In this document: positions 1-12,013 of the stretch, piece by piece
Layout: each line of letters begins with the position of its first letter
Position numbering within the stretch: position 1 is the stretch's first letter
DNA from: Quercus robur
Lineage: Eukaryota; Streptophyta; Magnoliopsida; Fagales; Fagaceae
Direction of reading: 5' to 3'
DNA length: 64,000 nt
Assembly (NCBI RefSeq): GCF_932294415.1
Contig: NC_065539.1
Location: forward strand, 31,374,001 to 31,438,000
Program-made: the position numbers and the translations under genes
The notes under the pieces: model-generated
Database searches by the model: none
Seen by the model: the letters and a program-made list of their open reading frames with translations, nothing else
What the model was told of the DNA's origin: nothing

Positions 1-303
1 TGTTAAAAACTTAGACAAATAAATAAAGAAAAAGTAAAAGGACAGATGGTGCTAGAACTGAATCCTTGACAATACCCCAAGTGTTGTCAAAAGCATGACG
101 CATCGTCACCCACTCTTCTCGACGGCATACCCAGTCCGTTCTTGAACAAAAAAGTATCTACTTTTCCAATTTCTATTGGAGTTGGGCATGTCTGGCACCA
201 GCCTAAGTGTCTTTTTCCTCACTGCAAAATGATATATCCCTTGAGACGAGGAGATATGTTGGGGTCTGTAGCACTAAAAGAACTCGTCTAATGTAAGTTG
301 ACG

Positions 304-960
304 GTTCCCCCCACTAAGACGACCCCAAAGGATTTCAGCCTCTATGAATATCCTCTAAGCATTTGGGGCGATTTGGCTGACGGATAGACCAAGGAAAATG
401 GCCAATTGACGGTGTAGCGCCGTCATAGGCAATCTCAATCTTGCCACTAACATGGCATCATACATGCCAATGTCTGCAGTCTTCCCAGAATAGCACTTTT
501 CATAATTTCCAGGCAGACGGATTGGTATGTTATCAAGGGTTTGGTAACAGTACCTTAAGTTGTTAAAAATTTTGGTTGTCATCGTCGGCTTGAAGTCGTT
601 GACAGTCCATATGGCAAGAAGAATGAAGGGATGGGTATGACCATCCCTTGGGCTTCTTGAACTTCCTTCCATAGAAGCTCCCCCGTCACTCTTATCCTCA
701 TCTTCATCATATTCTCCCTCTGACTCCCCGTCATTCTCTCTTCCACCCTCGTCGTACTCATCCTCATCTCCCTATTTTTCCTCTACTTCCTTTCCGTCAT
801 GGTCTTCCTCCTTGTCAATAAGAGAATGGGCAGACGGTTCCCTCTCTGTCGACCAAGATAAGCACTCCTCAGGCCCATAACCTGATGGGAAGACTTCGTC
901 ATAGCCTGCTCCTTCACGGATTGACAACTGCTCACTCATCGCTTCACTATCTCCTGACAT
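304..960 (-). pseudogene. Decayed retrotransposon-associated ORF, acidic N-terminus
   Basis: Read on the minus strand, an ATG at 960 opens about 60 codons. A stop at 775-777 follows, and the same frame then runs on through an Asp/Glu-rich stretch into a second open part (672-355) with the segments TADIGMYDAMLVARLRLPM and LHRQLAIFLGLSVSQIAPNA. Beyond a further stop near 355 the frame still reads as protein-like sequence. I do not recognise a catalytic domain. The layout (acidic N-terminus, then a plant-specific hydrophobic block, in repeat DNA) is like the hypothetical proteins annotated beside Gypsy-type elements, but that is inference. At least two in-frame stops make it a pseudogene. Confidence 0.35.
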
Positions 961-1239
961 CTATTTACCTACAAGCGACAGAGGTATTCTAAGAACCTAA
1001 GTTGATAGGTCTCTCTATAGAAGTAATGACCAACTAGAAAAACGAAAATAGAAAAGAAATGAAAAAGAGAAGAGGACTTACAAGGTTAGTAGATGAGTCT
1101 GTAGAGGTGACGGGATCAACAAGTAGACGGCAGCAAAAATGACAAAATGACAGCTCTCTCTCTCTCTCTCAAGATTTGCAAAAGATGAAATAATGAAAAA
1201 TGAGAAGAGGAGGTGAACAATTTATAGGACAAAATACAC

Positions 1240-2085
1240 GGGAAACGATGCGACACTCATGTTCAAAAACGAGGCCAACCAACTTGTGCCTTATGTCCTA
1301 GCATTTAATGATAGCTGCTCAAGGAACCATTAATGAGCACCCCTTTTTCTGAATAAATAAAAATAACAAAAAAACTACAAATTAAACTCCATAACTCGTC
1401 AGCTAAAGCCAATGGAGCCATGGAGTAGGGGGCAGCTGATAAGGGTAATTTTGGAAGAAGGATAAACTCGTTCATGTATGAGGAGGTCGACGGTCCCAAA
1501 TGAACCCACTAGCTTTTGTTGTACATTTAGTAAGATGAAAAAAATGATATCATAAGCTGACAACTCCATCTCAACTTCCGACAACATCTATGTGAGACGA
1601 CGGGAACGCCTAGACAGGATAAGAGGCCTATAGGAAGAAGTTGACGAGGAGAAAGAGGCTTATAACGGGCCCAACGTGGCCTTGCTTAGCCTCCACGAAT
1701 GTGTATGTAAGGAAACATCTTGTGCCCCACAGTTAACCCTAATCGAGAGGATCCCTACAAGGAAAGGATCCCACAAGATATGCATATTAATGAAGATTTT
1801 CCCTATAAGGAAAGACCCTCTCTGCCAAGAAACGGATGTCAACTCTACAATACTATAAAAACCCCAAAGCCCTCACAAACCAAGATATGCATAATTTACC
1901 CCAGCTCTGGCACTCTAGAGTTGTGAAAGTTCTCTAACTTGACATTCGGAGGGTATTTGGCCAGTACCACACCGGTACTCTCTACAAGGTCCTCTTTGTT
2001 TTTGTTTCGCATGTGTTGTCTAGAGCATGTGAGGACTATGCAACTTACTGACGATTTTTCGCACCATCAATTGTTATTATATTAG
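1240..2085 (+). mobile_element. Probable LTR fragment (Gypsy-like R/U5 region)
   Basis: The plus strand carries a TATA-like CTATAAAAACC at about 1853, followed by a C-rich transcribed-leader-like stretch ending near a TTTTTCGCACCATC sequence around 2070. This order (TATA box, short R/U5, then a primer-site-like sequence) is what an LTR 3' half looks like. No matching second LTR, target duplication or clear TG start was found, so the extent and class are inferred. Confidence 0.33.
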
Positions 2086-2404
2086 ACTAGGCATAGTGCA
2101 TATAGTTGTATGTCATGAAAGGGTCCTCTATAGGCTCTAAGATTGATTAGATAAGAATATAATATGTGACTTCTACTATTAGATTGATCAGATATCCATC
2201 ATTATACTATATTGAAGTTTTATGTTACTTTTTTTTTTTTTGCTGAATAAGTTTTATGTTACTTGTTTATCAAAAAAAGAAGTTTTATGTTACTTGCATC
2301 TATTCCATACTTGTAATTCTACCTTTAACTTCGGGTTTCCTCTTCTTAGGATATTTTTCTTGGTAACGAGGCGGATACATTTTTTTTAAATATATTAATT
2401 TTCT

Positions 2405-2410
2405 ACTTAT

Positions 2411-2445
<35 letters not shown>

Positions 2446-2460
2446 AGAAGAAGAAGAAAA
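2405..2460 (+). repeat. Poly-A tract followed by AAG repeats
   Basis: A run of more than 30 A residues (about 2411-2443) is followed by GAAGAAGAAGAAG. The sequence just before the run, CTACTTATC, resembles the end of many plant non-LTR elements, so this may be the tail of a LINE or SINE copy. The minus-strand poly-Phe reading frame across it has no coding meaning. Confidence 0.6.
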
Positions 2461-2499
2461 GATTGATCAAATATGAATATAACATTTGGCTTCTAAGGA

Positions 2500-3860
2500 A
2501 TAGTAGATTATGTGATGGCTAGGCACATAATGAAATCCTAGAGTTCTGTAGAGTTGTAGTACAATCATGCCAATTAATAGATAGTGAGAATATTTGAAAT
2601 AGGGCAATTGGATCAAAACTGAAAGTGAACTGGACAGTAAGTATATAAATGAAATTTTTTTGAAATATCAGTGTTGTTTAGGATAAAACTATTTAAGTGT
2701 GAAATCATATTTTTAAGTGAGAAATTCATGTATTGATGGACCTATTTTTGGTGTTGCTAGGTTCTAATTCTACTGATTTATTGTGACTCAAGAATGGTTG
2801 ATTTCAATTTTGCAAATGAAAGGTAAGTGGTGTTTACTAATTTGGGAGTTTTTTTAAAAATAGTTTTGATTGTCAAACTATACTTATAACAAAGATATAT
2901 GTTGATATTCTATAAATGTTTGATGTGCACATTGTATGGAAACGTTGACTATTTGTTAAATGAAGAACTTGTGGGACAACCTAAACTTATTTAAATTTGT
3001 ATGTGTGGATAAATCTTTGTATTTTTGAGTATTATGACTGGATTATTTGTTGTGAGCATCTTGAATTTGTTTTGAACCCCTATGGCAAGTCATGATTAAA
3101 AAGCTCAGTATTGTATTTAGTTCATAGTAAGGGACAATCATATTGTAACTAGTCCTTAGCAAGGTGTGATCCCAAAAAAGGGGACAGTGCATATTTGGTA
3201 GCTCCTTAGCAAGGAAGTATACCATTAAGGATCTGAAAAGAGAACTCTTTAGCAAGGGAGTGCACATTTAGGTTCCAAAGGAACCACCCTTAAGAAAAGG
3301 GATAAAATGGGGTTCTAGTCTCAAAAAGGGGACATCACAACCCTATCAATGGGGCATAAACGTCGACCATGAGAAAAACTTAAGGAATTGTTTATATGAT
3401 GGTGTTGGTGTATTATGATAGCTCACAATCTAATGATATTTTTATATGAAATATTTGATGCTAAAATATAGATGGTTTGCAAGTTATAACTTTGCTGTAT
3501 GGATTATTTATTTAAAAAGGTTCATTCACACATCCCAATGTTAGTGAATTCCACTTATTGAGTTATCTCACCCATCCTCCCCTTTTTATTCCCCCTTATA
3601 GATATATTAGAGGGATCATTGGAGTAGAGATTCTTAGAAGACAATAGTTACAAATGATTTAATAGAACTGAGGATTTTTTTTTTTTTTATAGTATTAAAT
3701 ATTGTACTAGAGAATTATTTTGAGGATATTTCATCTTTGGTGGAATTAGAGCCTTGACAATTGTGATGATATTTTAGATTGCTGGTTGCATTTGTTTAAT
3801 ATTTTTATGGATTTTCTATATTGAATAGACCTTTATTATTTATGAATTTGGGGCGTTACA
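2500..3860 (+). mobile_element. 5'-truncated Gypsy-type LTR remnant
   Basis: The right end is GGGGCGTTACA (ending at 3860), a common terminal sequence of plant Gypsy LTRs. The interior has the degenerate repeated motif CCTTAGCAAGG at about 3150-3260, and a pyrimidine-rich stretch (3555-3600) after a TTGAGTTATCTCACC segment. The same type of stretch occurs near the 3' end of the solo LTR at 27925-30281. I could not find the matching TGTAACG left end, so the left limit is approximate. It abuts the minus-strand LINE remnant at 3861. Confidence 0.42.
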
Positions 3861-4236
3861 TTTGTTTATCATCAAAAATGGATCTATCGAAGCTAACCTT
3901 GTAGCATGGAGTCTCAAGCAGTGTCCAAGAGGTTGATCTTCGGTTTAGGAGTACTAATGTACTCATAGGAGTAGAAGAGAGTTCCAGTTGTCATTCTTTT
4001 GCTTGGTGAAACAACTGAACAAGGGAAATTGTTTGCTTGCTGAGCCTAAGGTTATTTCTTTGGTTCCCAATAGCCTAGATTACTACGGTGAAAGTTTGGG
4101 GTCCCTGTTATCAACAAAAATAAATCCAACAATATCAATGAAGTTTGTGCTTTGCCTAAGAGTACCGTGATTCGATTGTGGTATTGATTTCCAGAGAGTC
4201 TCCAATTTTGGGCAACAGTATAGGGCATGTGCTACA
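3861..4236 (-). pseudogene. LINE ORF2 fragment, downstream half of the zinc-finger (zf-RVT) region
   Basis: Read on the minus strand from 4236, the sequence gives HALYCCPKLETLWKSIPQ and then NFIDIVGFIFVDNRDPKLSP before a stop. This is the C-terminal half of the zf-RVT segment found after the reverse transcriptase in plant L1-type LINEs. The N-terminal half (DLCEICKLHQEDV) lies on the same strand at about 14473-14530, on the far side of the Copia element. The two pieces are one LINE cut by that insertion, with CTACA at both junctions. Downstream of the stop the reading is degenerate to about 3861. Confidence 0.72.
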
Positions 4237-5598
4237 TGTTGGGGTTTATGCCCTAAAATCCAATTTATTGGCATGTCATAAATAATTAAATTGTTTAATT
4301 ATATGAGACTATTTGTAAATGAACTAATGGGACATTATCATAGTCCTTGAGATGCATTGTATGTGATTTATGTGATTTAGTCACAAGAGATATAAATCAC
4401 AAGTTCCTTGTAAACTCAAAACGTAATTCGTAGTCAGTAATGAAATTGGGTGTTTCATTTGCAAAGACTATAACACATCAACTAAGATGGTTTGTCCTGA
4501 TCATGGAAGTGGAGACTTCTAGTTGATGTGTTGATGTGTCTTAAGTGTTAAGACATATTAAACTGGACCGTTGTGAGATTAATTATTCAATCAACAACTG
4601 TTACTTGAATAATTAATCTCACGACTTCTAATTTCATAGACTCTCAAATCCTGAGAGGATTGTGAACCTAATCATGAAATGTAGGTTACTTTGATACATC
4701 AGGAGTGAGATCTAATATTCACGGTCAAAACCTCAGTATATTGGGTAACTACATGTAATGTTGAGGAAATACATATTCTCAAGATGGAATACATAATCTC
4801 TTTTTATAGAGACACGAAATATTCTCTTGAGATAAGTTTAATGGGAACTGGTTATTCAGGGTGCCCACTTTAGTAAGGAGTTATTAAAGCTTATATTTAT
4901 TGAAATCGGATTTCAATAAATGTGAATAACTAAAAGATTACCGGGTACTCAGGGATTAAATAGTTGTTTTCAAAGTGATAGTTTTTTATGACTTTATTCA
5001 CTATGGATATTTCATGGAGGGGTCAAATGATATCATTAGAGTCTTGGGATATAATTTATTAATAAGGCCTAGAGTGCAATTATATTTATATAGTGGTATT
5101 AAATATAATTAATGGTAACTTTGGACTTGTCAAGAATTGACAAATAAGTTCAAGACCCATTGGAGTTAGAGTCTTATTTGTTTCCTTTGATCCCATCTCA
5201 AGCCACAAACTAAAGCCCAAAAGGCTAATCCAATCAGATAATCAATTTTTATTTAATAAAAGTTATTAAATAAAGTAACTACCAAGGTAGTTAGAATGTA
5301 CGTATGATGAAAAGAAAAGAAAATAGTTTTTCTTTTCAAGGAAAGAAGGACTTTCTTTGAGAATCAACGGTCATAAAGATTGATTGAAAGACCACTCTTC
5401 TTAGGCACCATGTGGAATTGAGATGTTGATTAGAGGTATTCTTAAGTCTTGGTTTTGAATTTCACTGCATCAAGGTACGCTTTCTATTCTTTGTTTTAGA
5501 ATTCAAGGTTACATGTTATCTCTCATGAATGAAGTAGATCTGTGTTTGTTGCTTCCACTGTGTGTTTTGTATGAGATGCAAAACTAGATTTTTCAACA
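4237..5598 (+). repeat. 5' LTR of the Copia element
   Basis: The 1362-bp repeat begins TGTTGGGGTTTATGCCC and ends TTTTTCAACA. It aligns almost end to end by eye with 13096-14472, with scattered substitutions and small indels. The divergence shows that the insertion is not recent. The TG...CA ends and the flanking CTACA fix the borders. Confidence 0.93.
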
Positions 5599-5600
5599 AT

Positions 5601-5612
5601 TGGTATCAGAGC
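5601..5612 (+). other. Primer-binding site for initiator tRNA-Met
   Basis: TGGTATCAGAGC starts two bases after the 5' LTR end. This is the standard plant Copia primer-binding sequence, complementary to the 3' end of initiator methionine tRNA. Confidence 0.92.
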
Positions 5613-5805
5613 AGTCATGCTTGTATAACATGTGATTGAGTTTTAGAATCAAAGAAAATAGTTTTCTTGGTGTTTCAAAATTCTGCTGTAATTTTTCTGC
5701 ATAATTTTGTTTTAGAATTGTTGTTCAATAAACCTATGTGCTGAGATTGATATATGTGATATTAGAGATTGAAGTTTTTGATATTGTGGCTTGGTGCATG
5801 TATAT

Positions 5806-6811
5806 TGATAGGCCAAAAACGTATTGACTTCTTGTGATTAATTAATTGATTAATTAGCCAAGTTTATTAATTAATCAAATTAACATGTAAAGCGCGTGAT
5901 AGCACAAACAAATAACCAATTAAACTAAGTGCAGCAGAAATTAAATTGACATGGTGATTTGTTTACAAATGGAGAAAACCAATACAGCAAAAACCCCACC
6001 AAGTGATTTTAAGGTCACCAGTCTCAAGAATTTACTATTATCAAAACAAGCGGTTACAAGTAAAGGAATCTCAGTACCTTTTACCAACCTACAGTTGAAC
6101 CCTTACCCCAATACCCAATTGGACATGTTCTGTAGTGACAATCTCTTCTTGTAATGCACAGCTCCCAGTACGGGACTAACCAACTGCGCGGATCCCAGTA
6201 TGCGACTTCAATCACCAACTAGAGAAGGTTGTTAGCTGCAAAATTCTTCAGTTCATCACACGATGAAGATCCAGAAGATGCTTGGTCACAAAACCCTACG
6301 GCGCACAAACATAGCTACTCCTACACAAGAACGATGAACTAGAGCAAATTTGTCTCCGGTCACAATTTGCTTAAACAAACTTTGGTCAATACTTGTGAAA
6401 CTTGTGTCCACTTTGACAGCCCTTAAAATAATCCTTTTATATGTCGGTTGTGAGAAAAGAATGCCCAAACATATAATCACGGATTGGAGTCAAAACAGAA
6501 TTAAAACTCTATTTTTCATAAACCTCGACAGATAGCTATCTGTCGAGTAGCTGTCAAGCCACTGGGCTGGAACAGCTCTTCAAGCTCGATAGATACTAGC
6601 TGTCGAGCTTTAATGAACTTGCACTTTTTAGCTTGAATCTTGAACAGACTTGCATTGCTTTAACACTTGATCTTGAAACAAAGTTTCTTGAAGTATTAAA
6701 TACATCCTAGATCTACCCAAATACAAGTAAAATACATTTTGTCAAAGGATTAGCCAATTATATAAAATAGTGACATACGCTCCTAACAAGTGAATCACAT
6801 ATGTCCTAACA
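5806..6811 (-). mobile_element. Solo LTR nested in the Copia leader
   Basis: The segment starts TGATAGGCC and ends CCTAACA on the plus strand and is flanked by TATAT on both sides (5801-5805 and 6812-6816). On the minus strand it reads TGTTAGGAC ... TGGCCTATCA, so either orientation satisfies TG...CA. I favour minus because the TGTTAGGA start is typical of plant LTRs. It has no internal coding region, which fits a 1-kb solo LTR left by LTR-LTR recombination. The right flank is a TA run, so the right duplication could shift by a few bases. Confidence 0.7.
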
Positions 6812-8890
6812 TATATATATATGGGTACGAACTTGGTTCGTAAAAGCCATGGTTCTAGATGCACACCGTGAATGAGATTTTTAGGTTTATTGAAATATAA
6901 TATAACTGTTATGCTTTATCATATAAAAGTTGAAGCACTAGAACCTTTCTTATGGAATTGTGTGCTTGACATAATTCATATGCCTTTACATCTTTGGATT
7001 AAATGAATATATGTATAGATTCGTGTGCGGGTATATAAACCATTGGTGTTGTGATATCAGTTCATGATTACATATATTAATATAGGCGTGATGTTATTTT
7101 TGAGATTAAGTTTTTATGATTTATAGTGTTCTTAATGTATTAGGGTTCTTCATCTTGATCTTCAAAACCTTAATGTTTGATCTATAAATCTTCTTTTATA
7201 AAATCAAAAGTGTTTTTGATGGAAAATGGTAAAAACTATCAAAAACGGTTGCTGAAAATTTTTGAAAAATTCAGTTATGCGAGTTTCGATTGATCAAGAA
7301 TTCCTTTCGATCGATCAAATGTACTTTTTGATTGATCGAAGAGGAATCGAGGATCGATCGAGTCAGGTAGAAACTCTATGATGAAATTCTTCATTGTCTC
7401 GATTGATCGAGAATTCCTTTCGTTCAATTGAATATTATTTTCGATCGATCGAATAGAATCGAGAATCAATTGAACGAGGCAGTGGCTTTCTAATGAATTT
7501 CTTCATTTTTTGATTGATCGAGAAATAGGTTCGATCGATCAAAGGTACTGAATTTTGAATTTTCACTTGCCTTTTTTGATTAAGTGTTAAACTTTGATAA
7601 AAGGCAAGGTTGTGTGTGATGAGATTACACATGGTTCTATATAAAGTGATTGATTTTATAGTCCTCAAAAGTTAAGGACATTTATTAATTATTATCTAAT
7701 TAAAAGATCTAATGAGATCAAAGATGTTAGTTAAAAAGAACTCTTAGTCCTAAATAGTTTTGGACCTTCTCTTTTAAGTAACATTCTAATGAGATTGGAA
7801 TTGTTGTATGATTGAAAGTCCTTAATTTATTTTAATTAGAAGTTTTAGTGAGATTAAAGCTCAATTAAAAGGTATATAGTTTCTAATGAGATTAGAATTA
7901 TTAATCAAATAAGTTAATGATAGAGTTCTATATAACTAATTTTTTGATTCATTAGTGTTCAAGGAATCTTAAATAGTTTAGGACTTCCATTTTAGTTAGT
8001 GATTCTAATGAGATTAGAGTCTTCAACAAATGCAAAGTTATTAGTTGTGATGGGATCACAATTATTTAAAGAAAAACCCAAATAACGAGTGGGGGTGCTT
8101 GAAATAACCCTTTTGTGAAGTTTATTGTAATGTGAATGGATACCTTGTCTTGGCCTCGAGCCTTGCATTCCATGAGAAGGGTATTTACTTCACGGGTTGC
8201 CTGATTAAACTTTTTGTAATTACGCTATTGTGATGTGACTTAGTCAGATCACATCGAATTTAAACAATTAAACACATCTAGTGTGTAGGGTTAAAAGTGT
8301 GATTAGATCACAATGATTTCAAGACAATACACTAGTTTTAAAATTTCTAGTGGGAAAGAGATTCAAGGGTTGAGTCTTACGGCCTCCATTGCCAATTTAT
8401 AATAGCGTGATTAGGCACTTCGCCTTGGCGTATATGCTTTGCTCCCTAAGGAGGGTGTTTAATTCATGGTACTATAGGTTAAACTTCTTAATGATGGATG
8501 AAGTGTGTTTTTACATTGAGAACAACCACGCTACCGTGGAGTTACTTGGTAACTCACATAGAATCTAGGCAATGGTGTACACTAGACTAAGTGTAATGTT
8601 AACCTCCCAACGGAGCTATGTCATTATTACTTAGAGGCTAAAGGAAGAGCGAAAAATTATTTTTGTTTGGTAAGAATTACCATGATAACATTAATAATGA
8701 GAATAGTTCTTGCCTAATCATAGTGATTGATATGACCTCGCTACCAAGGAATATTAATTGCGGGATTGGATTGTCATTGCACCTAATATAGTATGGTTTT
8801 CGAGTTCCATATTATATGGTTATGGATGCAAAATTATAATGTCCTTGTAATTATGTTCATAGTCTCAAAATAAAGTTGTCATAAATTTTT
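6812..8890 (+). mobile_element. Copia leader region, non-coding, repeat-rich
   Basis: There is no credible ORF. At 7270-7560 the motif TTCGATCGATCGA and close variants recur about every 40-50 bp. From 7690 to 8060 the phrase TTCTAATGAGATTAGA recurs in degenerate form. From about 8080 to 8640 two degenerate copies of a unit of roughly 250 bp (containing ACTTCACGGGTTGCC-type text) can be seen. It sits between the PBS and the first gag-like residues, so I assign it to the untranslated leader, though part may be a further unrecognised insertion. Confidence 0.5.
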
Positions 8891-10378
8891 GTTCTCTAAC
8901 TACTATTTTAATTGAATCACATTAACTAAGAAATGATTTTGGACATGGTGCTTAAAAGAGTTGAAGTACATAAATATGTTTTGATTCAGCATTGTCATAA
9001 TTTTCTATACATTATGCATTTATGGAAGATAGCTTATGATGTGATCATAGTCTCCATTGAAATGCTAATATGTTTCATTGGCTTCTATCTCAATTGTGCT
9101 ACAGCATGAGATGCAAGAGTTATTACTAGACTTAGACTTTTTATTAAGTCTAAATGAGATGTTTGGTATGAATCATATTGAGTGCTAAGAAAGGCTTAAG
9201 GAGTTCCAATTCTATATCATTTTATGAAAATATTTTATTTTTAAATGAATAGGAATTCTTGGATGTAGAGATTACATGTTAATCTCATATGGATATGATC
9301 CACAAGTCCTTGTTAGAATCATTTGATCAATTCAAATTGTTTTGAAAATAAATTCTTTTTATATTATCTGAGTTGATAAGTGAGTTTTACGCAATGGAAG
9401 ACATCCTAAAAGTTAAGGCTAGGATCAATATTATTTAATTCAAATTCTTAGCCTGAATCGAAAGGCAAGGGTGGTAAGAAGAGGAATTATAATACCAAAT
9501 AGTTAGACAAGCTAGTTGCCCTAGTAATTGCCAAAAGGAAATTAGACTCAAAAGTATGACTAAAAGGAAAGTATTTCCGTTTTGGTAAAACTAAGCATTG
9601 TCCATGATTGTTTTCTAGATGAAAATTTACATGTTTTACTTTTTAAAGAGAAAGTTTCCATCCTTTGGTATTGTATGTTTTGGCACTTATGTCTAAATCT
9701 TATTAATCTAAATGATATTCAAGATTGGTAAAAGATGGGCTTTTAGAACCATTATTTGGTTATATTCCCAATCTATGAATTCTATTTAGAGAATAATATG
9801 ATCTAGGGCTCCTTTTTGTAAAGGAATGAAGTTCCAATGACTTCTTTAAGTCAGTGCATACATAAAGAAGGAATAGGGCTCTTTTAAAGGTAGAATGTTC
9901 TAGAAGAAAAATGTCAGAATTTGTTGTAGGACAACTATAAAATACATTTGGAAATGAGATGGTTGTATTAGATACACCACAAGACATTATTCTGTAAATA
10001 ACTATTACACCGGTACAATATCATAATGGGAGGATTATCAATTACCAAATAAATTCATACTTTTGGAATAAACTTTTGAAGTCATTCCACAAGGATATGA
10101 ATTTGATCCTTGGTCCTACGTAAAGGCAATAGATGATATAGATATGGATTACTAGATCAATGTTATTTGAAAAGAATTAGATTCTATTTCAAGTCTAGAA
10201 CTTGTAGAGGCGCCTAGTGACATTAAGCTTATTGTTTTCAAATAGGTCTACAAGTAAATGAGATTAATAGATTTGAAGGTGTAAATCTTCAAAGTCAAGA
10301 CTAGTGCTGAAAAGATTTATTCAGAAAGAAATGGTTTGATCATAAAAAGATTTTTTCACCAATAGTCAAGTTTGACTC
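8891..10378 (+). pseudogene. Copia gag-pol remnant, 5' part (gag to start of RT)
   Basis: Three-frame reading gives gag-like text near 9100-9450 and a broken CCHC knuckle region near 9560-9610 (GKYFRFGKTKHCP, where the family has C-x2-C-x4-H-x4-C). From about 10070 come RT-leading residues such as ISSLELVEAPSDIK and SAEKIYSERNGLI. Stops occur every few tens of codons. Much of integrase seems to be missing between 9700 and 10050. The reading is interrupted at the FSPxV-like block by the solo LTR that begins at 10379. Confidence 0.7.
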
Positions 10379-12008
10379 TGTTGAAGGCCAAAATTTCACA
10401 AAAAGCCAATTCCATGAAAAATAAAGAAGGCCCAATTCAAGCAGCAAGAAGAATCAACATTAAGGCCCAATTTATGTTCAGATTTACAGCAAAAAGGTCA
10501 TCAAAAAGTCCAGCAAAATCCAGTGAAAGAACTGGGCCGGGATACCCAGAGGCTGCTAGAGGTCCAGGATCCTCAGGTAATGCAGCACAGTTACTATGGG
10601 ATTGAAACAGCTCAAGAGAGGTACCACGAAATACAAGAAAGGAAGAACAGAGATGTCCTTCTCAAGTACCCAGTGGTGCAGCAAAGAATCAGAAAGTATA
10701 AAGCAAACATTCATGAATAAAGAAGTTGTACCACAAGGAACCAAGAATGAGAAAATCATACGTAGAAGCAATTGGAAGAGAACTTTCAACCCAGCAGTAA
10801 AAGATTCCAACTATTTGGGAATAATGACAACAAGGAAATACAACCGCAGCTAAGTCTGAAAAGTGAGAAATCTTGAAGGAAGAGAGATTGAAGGCTAGGA
10901 CGCCCCGGAATGGAAAGTCAGCAAGTGACTTTTAGAGAAACAGTATTAAAAGATGAAAACCATGAGAAAAAAGGGAAGAGACCAGCTCCTAAGAAAATGA
11001 CACAACACGAGCTCTGAGGGGCAAAAGAGAGAAATCACTAGTACCTCAGAGCCCTAGAAAACACGCTATAAAAGGAAGAGAAAACCCATGTTGAAGGAAA
11101 AGAAGGATTTTCAGTAGGAAGAATATCAAAACAGAGTCATTAGAACTCTGTAAAATTTAAGAAAAACAGAGGAATGTCTCCCGGTATCCCAGAAACAGCC
11201 ACTATAGCACATACTTGGATTCAAAAGGATTCAAACTTTGCAAGTCTTAGAGGCTTAAATAGCCATCAAAGTCTGTAATTTTTGAGCTTATTTGAACCTT
11301 GTATAACGTCTTAGTGAGCACATTTGTAATCCACAATCAAGAAAAATAATGAAATATCTCATATTGATTTGAGAATTTTTAACAATTACTTTGCATATTT
11401 CTTTACTGCTTCTTGCTGCTCAATACATATATATTCTTGCTTGTAAAGCTGAGTCCCTGCCCAAGCAAAGCCACTCAGACTTGAGTTCCAAATCCCACAA
11501 GTCTTGTGCAAAAGCATAAGTCTGTGAGAATTGGGGCCAGGATCCTCGTGGCTGAATCATCCTTATGAAATTCATTTACATATATGTATATGTATTAATA
11601 TATATATATATATATATATATCCTAATCTAAGAAACTAACAATTATTTGAAGATATATGCATTGTATAGTTGTTCTTGTGTAGGACCTATAGAGGTAAAA
11701 GGAAAGGACAAAACTTCATTGCATAACAAGCATGGAGAAAGATTGTATAGTGCACAGAACCAGAGATTCTGGGTTCTTACAGGCCTAATACGCCCTGGGA
11801 TCCCACGACAGTACGTCCCGGGATCCCACGACAGTACGCCCGGGGAGGAATCGCATTTTTACCTTGAGGAGATTTATGTGACTTGCACACAACTTGGTTC
11901 GTAATCAGCCCCCATTTAGCTGCGGTGAACCAAGCCCAGTCCACCAAAACACAACTATTTGGCCCAGGATCCTTGGGCCTGTGTGCTAAAGAAAAAAGCA
12001 CTCTCACA
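10379..12008 (+). mobile_element. Solo LTR nested in the Copia reverse transcriptase
   Basis: The 1630-bp segment starts TGTTGAAGGCC and ends CTCTCACA. GACTC is present on both sides (10374-10378 and 12009-12013). When it is skipped, the Copia RT text on either side becomes continuous. A TATA-like CTATAAAAGG at about 11068, about 60% into the segment, followed by an A-rich stretch near 11340, is the expected U3/R layout on the plus strand. It contains a TA microsatellite at about 11598-11622. The short open frames inside it have no recognisable product. Confidence 0.82.
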
Positions 12009-12013
12009 GACTC

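Noticed and set aside
2300-2485. Poly-phenylalanine frame on the minus strand
   Set aside because: Translation of the poly-A/T run.
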